A DNA stretch of 64,000 nucleotides from contig NZ_FWPT01000011.1 in the NCBI RefSeq assembly GCF_900174585.1, positions 1 through 64,000 of the forward strand, read 5' to 3'. The DNA is from Parendozoicomonas haliclonae. GTDB lineage: Bacteria > Pseudomonadota > Gammaproteobacteria > Pseudomonadales > Endozoicomonadaceae. Below are positions 18,149-27,409 of the stretch, in pieces. The number at the start of each line of letters is the position of its first letter. Position 1 is the stretch's first letter. The position numbers and the translations under genes were made by a program. The notes under the pieces are model-generated. The model ran no database searches, had not been told where the DNA came from, and saw nothing but the letters and a program-made list of their open reading frames with translations.

Positions 18149-18535
18149 ATGCCGGTTTTTGTTGAGTCCGTAACCAGTCCAGACAGCGCTGATCAGAATG
18201 ATCTGGTCAAGATTTATAATGATGCTCCCGAGTGGCTGACTTCGGGCCTGCCTGCAGAAGAGTGGGTGAGTAACACTCTGGCAACGAATAACCTGCATCT
18301 GTTTGCCGGCCGCTTCAATGATCGCTTCCTGACTGCAGCGGTTATCTCGGAGAGAGACCTGCTCTGGGAACTGGAATGGCTGAACGTGCGCAAGGTCACC
18401 CGTGATCGTGGCGTTGGTCTGAGAATGATCAATGAGCTGCAACGCATCGCCCATGAACATGGCCGGACTCTTGTGATGACTCGTGAGACCGAAGGCGATC
18501 TTCCTTCTTACCTCCAGAAATTGAGAATGAAGTAA
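18149..18535 (+). CDS. PanZ/PanM-like GNAT acetyltransferase
   Basis: A 128-residue GNAT-fold protein resembling PanZ (PanM), the acetyl-CoA-sensing factor that triggers maturation of aspartate decarboxylase PanD in enterobacteria. Similar segments include NLHLFAGRFNDRFLTAAVI, LEWLNVRKVTRDRGVGLRMI (acetyl-CoA-binding loop R-x-x-G-V-G) and the short C-terminus. The start is the ATG at MPVFVESVTSPD; the longer TTG-initiated frame would add 40 residues with no ribosome binding site. It could be a general GNAT enzyme. panD is not in the window. Confidence 0.65.
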   Translation: MPVFVESVTSPDSADQNDLVKIYNDAPEWLTSGLPAEEWVSNTLATNNLHLFAGRFNDRFLTAAVISERDLLWELEWLNVRKVTRDRGVGLRMINELQRIAHEHGRTLVMTRETEGDLPSYLQKLRMK

Positions 18536-18623
18536 CATTCCCAATAAAGGCAGAAACCTTTATTCCAAATGGTAAAAACGCGGCCGATAACCTAGTTTGA
18601 AAGTGTAACCATGGAAGCTTTCA

Positions 18624-21569
18624 ATGAACGGACGCAAAGGTTCTCTGCCTTCTCTTATGGCATTGGCCATAGCTACTGCGCTGGGCAGTGGTACGTTTGC
18701 ACCTGCATCCCGTTCAGAGTCCCCCGTCCCCTCAACCTACACAGCCAGTTGGGAATGCTCCGCCAATATGCATCAGGACTGGCGTTGCAGCCCTGAAAAC
18801 GGCAAGCCCTACGCTGAAGATCTTGAGAACATTGCCAGCCAGCGCCCAACCCTGAGAGGCAGCTTCGCCAATCTGGTACAAAAAGCCATACAGCAGAGCA
18901 AGACGCCACCAGTTGAGCTGGAAGAACCTCTCATCGAGGAAAACGAAGAGCTGGTCAGTCTGATGCCTGAAGATGCTCAGGATCTCGGAGCTGCAACCTC
19001 AACTGAGGACAGCTCTTCGATCAACGTTGCCCAGCAATCCGACCAAAGCATCGACACCCAACCGGCCGCACCAGAGACAACAGCGGAAGAAGTCCGTAAT
19101 GCTCCCTCACGCTCTATGGCGGATAACGATTGGATAACCCGACTCAGCCGCAGAGCCTCCTGGCCTGAAGATCAGGCCATCGTTCCCCGCAGGGAAACCA
19201 AAGTTCAGCCATCACTGACCAGCCGTGAAGTTACTGAAGAAGAAGTCAGCCGCTCCGTGCTTCTTTCAGATTGGCTGAAAAAGGCCCGAGGCCGCTCATC
19301 CTGGACCACCCGTCAGGATATTGCAGCAGAGACCAGACGCTCTGTTGAAAGAGAAGAGGTTATCCCTGATCTCTCCGGAGATAAGGATGATGCGATCTTC
19401 GACCGTAAGCGCAGCCTTTATGCTGACAAATGGCTTAACGATGCAGAGCAGAAGTCGTCCTGGTCTGAAATTGCTTCCACATCAGCACCAGAGCAGCGGG
19501 CTGAGATTGAGGAAAACGAAGAAACCATACAATCTGCAATAGCTGATACTGTTCAGGATAATGCTGACAGCCCCGAGCTTGAGCTGGTTAGCAGCATTAC
19601 ACTTGATGAATCCAACACTGAGCAAAGCGAGGATAATACGCTTACGCCGGAAGAGCTGGCCAGCTCTGAGACATCACCAGCTCAAACTCAGGTCGCATCA
19701 AAACAGCCAACATCACCCAAGCGAGATTTCCGCTCACGTTTGCTTGCCCATCAGTCAGCGAGTTCACAACTGATGGAGCAGTCCAGTGCTCCTGATAACG
19801 TAGCACCACCCCGCAGCGTAAAGTCAGCCCAGAGAAAAATGCCATCCTTTCAGATGGCTCTTGGGCAGGCACAAAGACAACCGGTTGATCCCGCATCGTT
19901 CTATTCAGAAAGCAATCCACCAGCTCTGGCTAGCAACAACCCTCTTGCCCTGCACCTGCGAAAAGATGAACAGCAATGGCTGCCAGATCTTGAAGTCAGC
20001 CCGCAGGAGCGACTGGCCAGAGCCTATCCACAACCTGACTTTACCTCCCAGCGCGCGATGCCCTGGCAGGGAACCGCGACACCGGAACAATGGCAGAAAG
20101 CCCCACCGGGAACCCGCATGCCGGACACCCGCTATTCAGATAGCGGCTCTGTTCCCGCTTTCGTAACGCCAGATCAGATACCTTTACCCAACACCAGAAG
20201 GTCTGAGTTGCCTCCTGCGCCGCAATCCGAGACAGCACAAGGGCTTGCTTTAAACCAAAGCTGGTCACTGACTGGCAATGTTATTGCCAGACCCGCACCT
20301 CAGGTGGAAAACCCGATTCCAGAAAAGGTTCTGGTCGCCGCCAACACCGAGCAGCCATGGCCTGAGCCACAATATAAAGCTGATAATCGCCTTGCGCCCT
20401 CACTCCCAACATTCTCCGGCAATGCTTCCTGGCCGGGAGCCAACAATGGGTATATCAAGAAGCGTCAGAACCATTCGCCACAATCACTGCAACAACGACA
20501 GTCTCTGAGAGAGTACCGCCGCCCACCTCCAGTCTCTCCGCAGGATATCTATAAACTGGCAGCGCAAGAGCCAACCTCGGCAGGCTATCTTGATCAGACT
20601 CGGCAGACTGAGAAATCCCCTTTCGGTAAGCCCACGGGTTATCAACCCTCCGGCCCTAGCTCTGTTGATAGATTCCGGGAGAAAACCAGAGAACCGGCAG
20701 CGTCTATCGAGCCACCACCGGTACCAATTGATCGGCAATCCAGCGAGCCTCGCTCAACACCACGATTAAATGGTTTCCAACATGTCGGCATCCAACAGCA
20801 ACAGCCACAAGCTATGCCAAACACCGTGTCCAAAGCGGCACCTGTTTATAAAGCCTCTTTGCAAGATATGCTGGGAGCTTCAGAGAAGAGTGTTTCGATT
20901 CAATGGGCTGCCACAACCCAGCCGGCTGTGATTATGCGTTTGCTGGATCGTTATCCGATGTTGAAGGAAGCAACGATTGTTCGCTTCCGAAATGAGGGCA
21001 AAACCTGGCATCTGGTGCTGACCGGACTTTATCCGGATATGACTTCAGCCTTAAACCACCTGCGTTCTGATGAATATCGCACCATGGCCAAACGCCTTAA
21101 GCCCTGGACTCGCCCGGTCAAAGGTCTTGCCAAGCTGGATCTGGTAAAAGACTCTCCTGCGGTAGCGCTACAGAGCCAGCCAGCCCAGAAGTCTCTCCCG
21201 CAAGGTCAATATACGATTCAATGGATGGAAGCGGAGAGCCCCGGCATTCTCAGGGATTTGAAAGAACGCTATCCGCAACTTTCAGACAGTGAAATCGTTA
21301 TGGTCTCCCGTAACCAGAAGCTGCGTTACTTCCTGATTCAAGGGCGCTTCAAAGGTTATCAGGATGTTAAAAATGCTCTGATGGCTCCGCGCTATTCCAA
21401 TCTGGCCCACCAGCTCAATCCAAAGCCTCGTCCTATGGCCAGCCTGCGCCATAACACAGATATTATTCAGCCCCGTAAAGCGGTTGAAGCCAAACCTGCG
21501 CATACACCCATTCTGACTAAGGCTGCCTTACCTGAAGCAAAGAGCAGTCACAACCATCTCAAAAGCTGA
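18624..21569 (+). CDS. large exported protein with tandem SPOR-like repeats
   Basis: A 981-residue protein with a signal peptide (about 1-30), a small Cys-pair module W-x-C45...W-x-C55, a long Pro/Gln/Ser-rich low-complexity middle (about 100-740) and two SPOR-like repeats at the C-terminus (about 757-828 and 862-935). Each repeat has the V/T-I-Q-W strand, a helix with LLDRYP or LKERYP, and L-x-G-L/R-F...L. SPOR domains bind denuded peptidoglycan, so a periplasmic or outer-membrane cell-wall role is inferred. Within the middle, the pattern W-[IL]-x6-[AS]-S-W occurs three times (170-180, 217-227, 270-280). GGAAG lies 6 nt before the ATG. It converges on the Tsx-like gene. Confidence 0.7.
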   Translation: MNGRKGSLPSLMALAIATALGSGTFAPASRSESPVPSTYTASWECSANMHQDWRCSPENGKPYAEDLENIASQRPTLRGSFANLVQKAIQQSKTPPVELEEPLIEENEELVSLMPEDAQDLGAATSTEDSSSINVAQQSDQSIDTQPAAPETTAEEVRNAPSRSMADNDWITRLSRRASWPEDQAIVPRRETKVQPSLTSREVTEEEVSRSVLLSDWLKKARGRSSWTTRQDIAAETRRSVEREEVIPDLSGDKDDAIFDRKRSLYADKWLNDAEQKSSWSEIASTSAPEQRAEIEENEETIQSAIADTVQDNADSPELELVSSITLDESNTEQSEDNTLTPEELASSETSPAQTQVASKQPTSPKRDFRSRLLAHQSASSQLMEQSSAPDNVAPPRSVKSAQRKMPSFQMALGQAQRQPVDPASFYSESNPPALASNNPLALHLRKDEQQWLPDLEVSPQERLARAYPQPDFTSQRAMPWQGTATPEQWQKAPPGTRMPDTRYSDSGSVPAFVTPDQIPLPNTRRSELPPAPQSETAQGLALNQSWSLTGNVIARPAPQVENPIPEKVLVAANTEQPWPEPQYKADNRLAPSLPTFSGNASWPGANNGYIKKRQNHSPQSLQQRQSLREYRRPPPVSPQDIYKLAAQEPTSAGYLDQTRQTEKSPFGKPTGYQPSGPSSVDRFREKTREPAASIEPPPVPIDRQSSEPRSTPRLNGFQHVGIQQQQPQAMPNTVSKAAPVYKASLQDMLGASEKSVSIQWAATTQPAVIMRLLDRYPMLKEATIVRFRNEGKTWHLVLTGLYPDMTSALNHLRSDEYRTMAKRLKPWTRPVKGLAKLDLVKDSPAVALQSQPAQKSLPQGQYTIQWMEAESPGILRDLKERYPQLSDSEIVMVSRNQKLRYFLIQGRFKGYQDVKNALMAPRYSNLAHQLNPKPRPMASLRHNTDIIQPRKAVEAKPAHTPILTKAALPEAKSSHNHLKS

Positions 21570-21578
21570 AATAACCAA

Positions 21579-21603
21579 GCCCTGAGCCAAAGATCTTCAG
21601 GGC
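21579..21603. terminator. hairpin between convergent SPOR and Tsx-like genes
   Basis: A GCCCTGA/TCAGGGC stem with an 11-nt loop lies in the 53-bp gap between two convergent genes. The plus-strand side continues CTGATTTGTTC. It is a moderate terminator candidate for either direction. Confidence 0.45.
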
Positions 21604-21622
21604 CTGATTTGTTCGCAAGAGA

Positions 21623-22504
21623 TCAGAAGTTATACCGCAGTGAGAAGATTGCAGCATCCTGATAGGTTGCTTTACCCAGTTTGTAATACGCATAGCGGTA
21701 CTGGATGCCCGCTGTAACTTCTTTGATTGGCGTCCACCAGAGAGCGACGGCGCCATTTTCTCCATCTTTCAAGCTGCGTCCGGCTTGCTGAAGGTTTTTA
21801 AATCCACCTTCACCATTGGAGATACCGGTTTGCAGATTACCTTTGTATTTATTATTCCGGTTGAACTCGGTTTCATGCCAGTTGGAAATCAGGAAGTCCT
21901 GCCCACCCAGCTTGAAAGAGTAACCCAACACCCAGCCCATCATATAACCATTTGAACCGCTATATCCGCTGGAAGTCACACCGTGATAGCCAATGAAAGG
22001 CTTCCACCAGAAAGAGCCGCCATTCAGGTTGTAGCCTAAACCGATAACCTGATCCTGCTCATTAAACCCCGGAGTGGAGAAGTTATAGCTGTGTAGATAG
22101 AGGTTAAACCCGGTATCCCCAAAAAAGTACCGGAGATTCCCTTTAAGAGCTGTGCGGCGGTCATGGTTACCGTTATTTTCGTTGGAGGTGTTCTGAGGAT
22201 TCTCAAGATCAAAGAACCCGTACATTTCCCCCCAATCAAACAGAGCACCACCTTCCAGTTCCAGATAGAGAAAGTCTGACTTACCGTGATGGGTTCTTTT
22301 TTCAGTACCATCGGACCAATCAAGCCAGTTCACACTGACATCACCAAAACCCCAGAGATACTCGGCCTGTGCCGTCGATACTCCCATTCCGGATAATAAA
22401 AGTGCCGTACCGGCACACGCCCCCCAAGATTTCAGGCCACTAGCAGCCCTCTTGCAGGTTGTTGTTATTGGCATAGCTTCTTCTGGTTTGGTATCTCTTG
22501 GCAT
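21623..22504 (-). CDS. Tsx/OmpK-like nucleoside-specific outer membrane channel
   Basis: A 293-residue outer-membrane beta-barrel with a signal peptide ending at AQA, then EYLWGFGDVSVNWLDW, typical of the Tsx/OmpK family. Aromatic alternating strands run to a C-terminal Phe (SLRYNF), the BAM recognition signature. Tsx of E. coli (294 residues) passes nucleosides, and vibrio OmpK is a phage receptor. Either the first Met or a Met 10 codons later could be the start; both leave the signal peptide intact. Confidence 0.8.
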   Translation of the reverse strand: MPRDTKPEEAMPITTTCKRAASGLKSWGACAGTALLLSGMGVSTAQAEYLWGFGDVSVNWLDWSDGTEKRTHHGKSDFLYLELEGGALFDWGEMYGFFDLENPQNTSNENNGNHDRRTALKGNLRYFFGDTGFNLYLHSYNFSTPGFNEQDQVIGLGYNLNGGSFWWKPFIGYHGVTSSGYSGSNGYMMGWVLGYSFKLGGQDFLISNWHETEFNRNNKYKGNLQTGISNGEGGFKNLQQAGRSLKDGENGAVALWWTPIKEVTAGIQYRYAYYKLGKATYQDAAIFSLRYNF

Positions 22505-22656
22505 GATGCAACCCCAAAGAACTTCAGCAATAGCGCATGAAGTCTAGGAGCTATTAAAAAATCTGCATAAAAACCAAGTACGGATAAGTTCGCTTTACGC
22601 CTTTCAAGTTTCTATCATGGGAAAACAATTTCAGTTTCCGGGAAGAGGGACTTTTC

Positions 22657-24759
22657 ATGAAGGCGCTTAAGTGGCTGCTAGGCATAGTAGCTGTTCTTGT
22701 TGTGCTGCTCGTTATTGCGGCAATCACCCTGCCAATGCTGATCAACCCTAATAATTATCGCGATCAGATTTCCACAGCTGTTTATGATGCAACCGGTATG
22801 CAGCTCGCCATTAATGGCGAGATTGGCTGGTCGGTATTCCCCTGGGTTGGTCTGAGCATTAACGATGTGGTGATAGATGATTCCCAGAAGCAACCTCTGG
22901 GCTCACTCAAGCATGCTGCCGTTAAAGTTAAGGTGATGCCTCTCCTGCAAAAGAAACTCGAGATTTCCACTCTGGAGCTTGATGGTGTCAGTCTGAATCT
23001 GGTGGTTAACAAACAGGGCATCCCCAACTGGGAGCCTGCTAAAAAGCCAGCTTCAGAACCTGCTTCCCTGCCGGCAACCTCAACATCGTCACAACAAACT
23101 TCACAACAAGGCACAGCAGAAGCGTCTTCAGGATCATCATTCACCCTTGAAGACCTGAACATTGCTGGTGTTAACGTCAAGAATATTGAAATCAAATATC
23201 AGGATATTCCTGCCAAACAATCCCTGACGATTCAGAATATGGGACTGACGACAGGTGCCATTACCTTTGGCCAACCATTCCAGATGAATACTTCGCTGGA
23301 ACTGGCGGTTAAGGATCCTGCGATCAAGGCAAAGATTCAGTTATCCGGTCTGATCACACCGGCACCCTCACAGTCCACCTACACCATCAAGAACCTCGAC
23401 TATACCCTGACACCAATGGGGGTATCTAACCCGCAGGCGATCGAAGTTACCGGTGATATTGTGGTGAAGGACAAGGTACTTACCGGTCAGGTAAAACTTC
23501 AGCCGATTGATCTGGCGACAGCCATGCAGCAATTGAATATTGCTCTGCCAAAGCTGGCAGGTGGCGATCAGGTTCTGCGCAAGGTAAGTATTGGCACTCA
23601 GATAAAGGCCAACAGCAACTCTGTCTCCTTAACCGATATGTATGCGGTCGTAGATAAAAACGAACTGCAGGGTCAGTTCGCTATTACCGATCTGAAAACG
23701 CAGGCGATGCGCTTCAACATTACCGGCAACAATATTGTTGTTGATCCTTATCTGCCGGTTGCAGCAGAGGCATCAGCCCAATCAACAGGTACCGGCACGA
23801 CAGCTCCGACAACCGGAGGCCAGTCTGCTCCCGCACCATCCACCAGCCCATCACCTGCAGCATCAACGAATGCCGTGATTATTCCGGTTCCAACCATTCA
23901 GGCGCTGAATGTGAATGGCAAGGCACAGCTGGAATCACTTTCTATTAAAGGCTTCCTGTTTAACAAACCAACGGTGGAAGTGCAGGCTGCCGGTGGTAAC
24001 GCCCGTATTACCAACCTCAGCGCTGGTTTCTATGAAGGTACGATCAAAGCCGCAGCCGGTGTTGATGTTCGCGGCCAGCTGGCTGCCAGGCCGCAGGTGT
24101 CCGCCAAGGCCGATATCAGCAATATCAGCATCGAAGCTCTTGCTCAGCAGCTGGAAGATCTTCAGAAGGTCACCGGTAAAGCGAATGCCAGCCTGAAGGT
24201 TCTCACCCAGGGTCTGACTGAGAAGCAGCTCACCAGCAACCTCAACGGTACAGTTGATTTCAATGTATCCAACGGTGCATTGCTTGGGGTGAACTTTAAC
24301 CAGCAGGTTTGTGGTTTGATTGCCCGGGTGCGCAAAACGGAATCAACCCGCACAGACTGGCCAGATAAAACGGCCTTTACCCAGCTGGGCGGCACTGTGC
24401 GTATCGTGAATGGTGTTGCGTATAACAACGACCTGACGGCCGCTCTCGATCTGTTGAACCTGAAAGGTGACGGTGAAGTGAATCTGGTCAACCAGACCCT
24501 GGATTACCATCTCGGCCTGACGATTACCGGTGATATGGCCGACAAGGAAGATACCGCCTGCCGCATTAACGAAAGGTACGCCAACATCACCTGGCCGATG
24601 CGCTGCAAAGGCAAGCTGGGCGACAGTGGACTCTGTGGTATTGATGAGCAGCGTCTTGGCAAAGTACTTGGCCAGATTGCCGAGCAAGAGATCAAGAACA
24701 AGCTCCAGAAGAAACTCGAAGATAAGTTTGGTGGAGCTTTAAAGGGATTCTTTAAATAA
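22657..24759 (+). CDS. asmA: AsmA family protein
   Basis: A 700-residue inner-membrane-anchored periplasmic protein. It has one N-terminal helix (MKALKWLLGIVAVLVVLLVI...) and the AsmA signature LINPNNYRDQISTAVYDATGMQLAINGEIGWSV... near residues 28-60. The C-terminal AsmA_2 region includes ASLKVLTQGLT and LNGTVDFNVSNGALLGVN. Family members form beta-taco bridges for lipid traffic to the outer membrane. Two Ser/Thr/Pro/Gln-rich linkers (about 125-165 and 368-405) are longer than usual. A GAAGAGGGA ribosome binding site precedes the start. In pseudomonads asmA is adjacent to mutY; here a kinase gene intervenes. Confidence 0.9.
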   Translation: MKALKWLLGIVAVLVVLLVIAAITLPMLINPNNYRDQISTAVYDATGMQLAINGEIGWSVFPWVGLSINDVVIDDSQKQPLGSLKHAAVKVKVMPLLQKKLEISTLELDGVSLNLVVNKQGIPNWEPAKKPASEPASLPATSTSSQQTSQQGTAEASSGSSFTLEDLNIAGVNVKNIEIKYQDIPAKQSLTIQNMGLTTGAITFGQPFQMNTSLELAVKDPAIKAKIQLSGLITPAPSQSTYTIKNLDYTLTPMGVSNPQAIEVTGDIVVKDKVLTGQVKLQPIDLATAMQQLNIALPKLAGGDQVLRKVSIGTQIKANSNSVSLTDMYAVVDKNELQGQFAITDLKTQAMRFNITGNNIVVDPYLPVAAEASAQSTGTGTTAPTTGGQSAPAPSTSPSPAASTNAVIIPVPTIQALNVNGKAQLESLSIKGFLFNKPTVEVQAAGGNARITNLSAGFYEGTIKAAAGVDVRGQLAARPQVSAKADISNISIEALAQQLEDLQKVTGKANASLKVLTQGLTEKQLTSNLNGTVDFNVSNGALLGVNFNQQVCGLIARVRKTESTRTDWPDKTAFTQLGGTVRIVNGVAYNNDLTAALDLLNLKGDGEVNLVNQTLDYHLGLTITGDMADKEDTACRINERYANITWPMRCKGKLGDSGLCGIDEQRLGKVLGQIAEQEIKNKLQKKLEDKFGGALKGFFK

Positions 24760-24775
24760 TTCTCTTCCGTATAGC

Positions 24776-24820
24776 CCTCCTTCCCAACAGCCGAAATTAC
24801 CCGGCCTGTCAGGAAGGAGG
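24776..24820. terminator. long hairpin between asmA and the kinase gene
   Basis: A perfect 9-bp outer stem CCTCCTTCC/GGAAGGAGG encloses an inner ACAG/CTGT pairing. It spans the gap between two convergent genes and the last codons of the kinase. It probably terminates one or both; no U run is present. Confidence 0.4.
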
Positions 24821-26053
24821 CTTCAATCCTTTGAGCACATCTGTCATAGAACTCTGCCTGTCATTAGGGTTCAGCCTGAGACCTTTCAAAGCCACATGAT
24901 CGTGAACAAATGCCGCCTGTGCTGAATTGGGTTTCCCCTGCAAACGCCAGTGCAGTGCATTAACACCCTTGTCTCTATGTACCCGGCTGTACTTGGATCC
25001 ATAATGCTCGACCCATTTGCAGTAAAGGGCAGCAGTATGCTTGCTCAACATACTGTGCAAGATGCTGCAGGCTCCAAATATATCTACCCGCACATGGTCA
25101 GCGCCCTTCTTTTTGTCGTAAATTTCCGGAGCCACGACGGTGTTAAAAGCAAATCGGGGGTCCAGTTTCACTTCAGGATCTCTTGCGGTTGAGGCAAGAT
25201 CAAAATCACAAATTACGGCATATTTCTGCTTATCCAATAAAATATTATCAGCTCGTAAATCGTTGTGATAGATGCCTTTATCATGCATGTAAATCAAACC
25301 TTCACCAATATCACTCATCGTTTTACAGATAAACTCGAAGGTAAATGTATTGGCGGGAATGCACTTGCTCTTCCCGAGCAGAGCCTGATCAAGTGCACAT
25401 TCGTAGCGGGGGAGAACCAGTGCCATCCCTGTCTTCGTTGACAGGGTAAACAGGCTGCAAATAATGGCTGAATGCTTCAGCGAGGTTAGAATGTCGGCCT
25501 CATGTTGAATATCACTGTCAGCAAAGCCCACTTGCTTGGCCTTAATAACAATATCTCGGGGAGTCGCTCCACTTCGTAACCGTAAAGCATAGAGATAATT
25601 CGCTGTGCTGGTGTCGAGAAGTCGCTTCTGACTGTATTTATTTCTGAGTTCCCCCCTCTCCGCAGCCGTTAGTTTTTCCGTCAGCTCTGGCAATCTCGGA
25701 GTTGCTGGCTTTGGCTTAACCGCAGCTGGCTTGCCTTTATCAACCGGATGAATTTCGACAGGATCAGTCTGAACAGAGATGGCTCGGTATTCAATTCTGG
25801 GGAAACGGACGGGCTCAGGAGAAGAACGCTTCTCTACTTTTGGTTCCGGACCTTGTTTGTTATCCGATGCAACCAACTGTGGCAACCGTACAGCTTCCTT
25901 TGCTTTCGGAACAGGCTTCACTCCCCAATAACCAAATTGAAAATGGCTGGCATGATGGTGAGCCTCAGTCTCTACTTGTCTGCGTCCAGGCTTCCAATGT
26001 CTGCGATCTGTAGTAAAACCGTGGTGAGACGTATCTCTGGTGTAACCGAACAT
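24809..26053 (-). CDS. eukaryotic-like protein kinase with HND/DFD catalytic motifs
   Basis: A 414-residue protein. The N-terminal 120 residues are Pro/Lys-rich and basic, followed by a kinase fold. Expected elements are present in order: VIKAK (candidate ATP lysine, about 168), HEADIL (alphaC Glu, about 183), IYHNDLRADNILLD in place of HRDLKxxN (about 262), CDFDLAS in place of DFG (about 282) and VVAPEIYDKK for APE (about 306). The catalytic Asp, the Asn and the metal-binding first Asp of DFD are retained, so it may still be active despite HND for HRD and DFD for DFG. No transmembrane segment or sensor domain is present, unlike bacterial PknB-type kinases, which favours a translocated effector. 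It lies between asmA and mutY on the opposite strand. Confidence 0.8.
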   Translation of the reverse strand: MFGYTRDTSHHGFTTDRRHWKPGRRQVETEAHHHASHFQFGYWGVKPVPKAKEAVRLPQLVASDNKQGPEPKVEKRSSPEPVRFPRIEYRAISVQTDPVEIHPVDKGKPAAVKPKPATPRLPELTEKLTAAERGELRNKYSQKRLLDTSTANYLYALRLRSGATPRDIVIKAKQVGFADSDIQHEADILTSLKHSAIICSLFTLSTKTGMALVLPRYECALDQALLGKSKCIPANTFTFEFICKTMSDIGEGLIYMHDKGIYHNDLRADNILLDKQKYAVICDFDLASTARDPEVKLDPRFAFNTVVAPEIYDKKKGADHVRVDIFGACSILHSMLSKHTAALYCKWVEHYGSKYSRVHRDKGVNALHWRLQGKPNSAQAAFVHDHVALKGLRLNPNDRQSSMTDVLKGLKPPS

Positions 26054-26195
26054 ACCAACCCCTCAAAAACATATTGATCAGGTCTTAGATGCACCCAGCT
26101 GTCCGGGGTTGCTGACAAACCGGTCAGCTGTTGTTTTTCCGTGATTGGTTACCGACAATGTTCCCTTCTGTTACCCCTACTGTCTGTTGTTGCCC

Positions 26196-27254
26196 ATGCC
26201 TGAAACTGCCGCCATCCAGAATGCCATCTTTCACTGGTTCGACCAGTACGGCCGCAAACATTTGCCCTGGCAGCAGAACATTACGCCTTATAGAGTCTGG
26301 CTGAGTGAAGTGATGTTGCAGCAAACCACTGTTGCGGCAGTCATTCCCTATTTCGAGCGTTTTACGGAAACCTTCCCAACCGTTGCCGATCTGGCAGCTG
26401 GCGACGTTGATACTGTACTCCAGCTTTGGAGCGGGCTTGGCTACTACAGCCGCGCCCGTAACCTCCACAAAGCTGCACAGATGGTGGTTAATGAGTTTGG
26501 CGGCCAGTTCCCAAGATCGTTGGATGATCTGCAGAAGCTTCCAGGCGTTGGCCGCTCTACGGCTGGTGCCATTGCCAGCATCAGCATGGGGATCAAAGCA
26601 TCCATTCTGGATGGCAATGTCAAACGGGTTCTGGCCCGCCTGCATGCTGTTCACGGCTGGCCGGGGAAATCATCAGTCGCCAAAGAGCTATGGGAGATTA
26701 CCGACCGGTACACTCCCGACACCCGCCTGCCCGACTGGACTCAGGCCATGATGGATATGGGTGCAACACTATGCACTCGTAGCAAACCCAAATGTGCAGA
26801 GTGTCCAATCTCACAATGGTGCGTCGCTCATGCAGAGGGGCGGGAAACCAGCTATCCGGAACCAAAGCCTAAAAAGGAACTGCCAGAGAAGCATGTGCGC
26901 ATGCTGATGCTGCTTAACGAGAACGGGCAGGTCTTACTGGAAAAACGGCCACCAACTGGCATATGGGGTGGATTATGGAGCTTCCCGGAGTTTTCTGCGG
27001 AAGGGGATCTGGCAGAGACTCTGAACGAGACGCTGGCCATGCAGCTTACCGATGCCGAAGTATGGAATAGCTTCCGCCACACCTTCAGCCACTATCATCT
27101 GCATATCGAACCGGTAAAAGCCTTCACGGAAGGTACGGCTAATCAGATTTCTGATCGTCCAGATACCAGATGGATCGACCTACAGGAGGCATTGTCTGTT
27201 GGTCTGGCTTCACCGGTAAAAAAGCTGCTACAGAACCTTTTGAAAAGCTTATAA
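26196..27254 (+). CDS. mutY: A/G-specific adenine DNA glycosylase MutY
   Basis: A 352-residue base-excision repair enzyme that removes adenine paired with 8-oxoguanine. Catalytic Glu38 and Asp139 fall within one residue of E. coli Glu37 and Asp138. The helix-hairpin-helix is LPGVGRSTAGA. The [4Fe-4S] cluster motif C-x6-C-x2-C-x5-C is at Cys193, 200, 203 and 209. The C-terminal NUDIX-like 8-oxoG recognition domain begins near 230. The start is the ATG at MPETAAIQ; the longer TTG frame is rejected. The last 39 codons are duplicated about 2.9 kb downstream. yggX, its usual neighbour, is separated here by two large effector-like genes. Confidence 0.97.
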   Translation: MPETAAIQNAIFHWFDQYGRKHLPWQQNITPYRVWLSEVMLQQTTVAAVIPYFERFTETFPTVADLAAGDVDTVLQLWSGLGYYSRARNLHKAAQMVVNEFGGQFPRSLDDLQKLPGVGRSTAGAIASISMGIKASILDGNVKRVLARLHAVHGWPGKSSVAKELWEITDRYTPDTRLPDWTQAMMDMGATLCTRSKPKCAECPISQWCVAHAEGRETSYPEPKPKKELPEKHVRMLMLLNENGQVLLEKRPPTGIWGGLWSFPEFSAEGDLAETLNETLAMQLTDAEVWNSFRHTFSHYHLHIEPVKAFTEGTANQISDRPDTRWIDLQEALSVGLASPVKKLLQNLLKSL

Positions 27255-27255
27255 C
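27137..27255 (+). repeat. direct repeat copy A: mutY 3' end
   Basis: The last 119 bp of the intact mutY gene recurs at 30041-30159 in the same orientation. I count 14 mismatches and no gaps, so 88 percent identity. The two copies flank the RING/TRAF-like gene. Homology continues weakly for about 65 bp beyond the stop, where both copies read as the 3' end of the phosphatase-type gene on the minus strand. Confidence 0.9.
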
Positions 27256-27321
27256 AATCCCGGACAGGGTGCGGCCGAGGCCTTTTAGCCTGGGCCTACC
27301 TTTGCCTGATAAGTTTGCCAA
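27137..27321 (-). pseudogene. remnant of a phosphatase-effector 3' end, antisense to mutY tail
   Basis: The minus strand reads about 60 codons ending in GRSIWYLDDQKSD. They align with the C-terminus of the large phosphatase gene (ending GRSTWYLDDQKSD), including KGRP and VIS-x-SKG landmarks with one short indel. The frame has no credible start or upstream domain. It looks like the cut-off tail of a second copy of the phosphatase gene, or a tail duplicated with the mutY end. Confidence 0.6.
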
Positions 27322-27409
27322 CTTCCCTTTCTCTCGATAGCTGGAGAGCCTCCAGAGGTTGTCTACACTGCTGCCCCCGGAATAGTCCTCTAGCAGTCAG
27401 AGCAGACTT

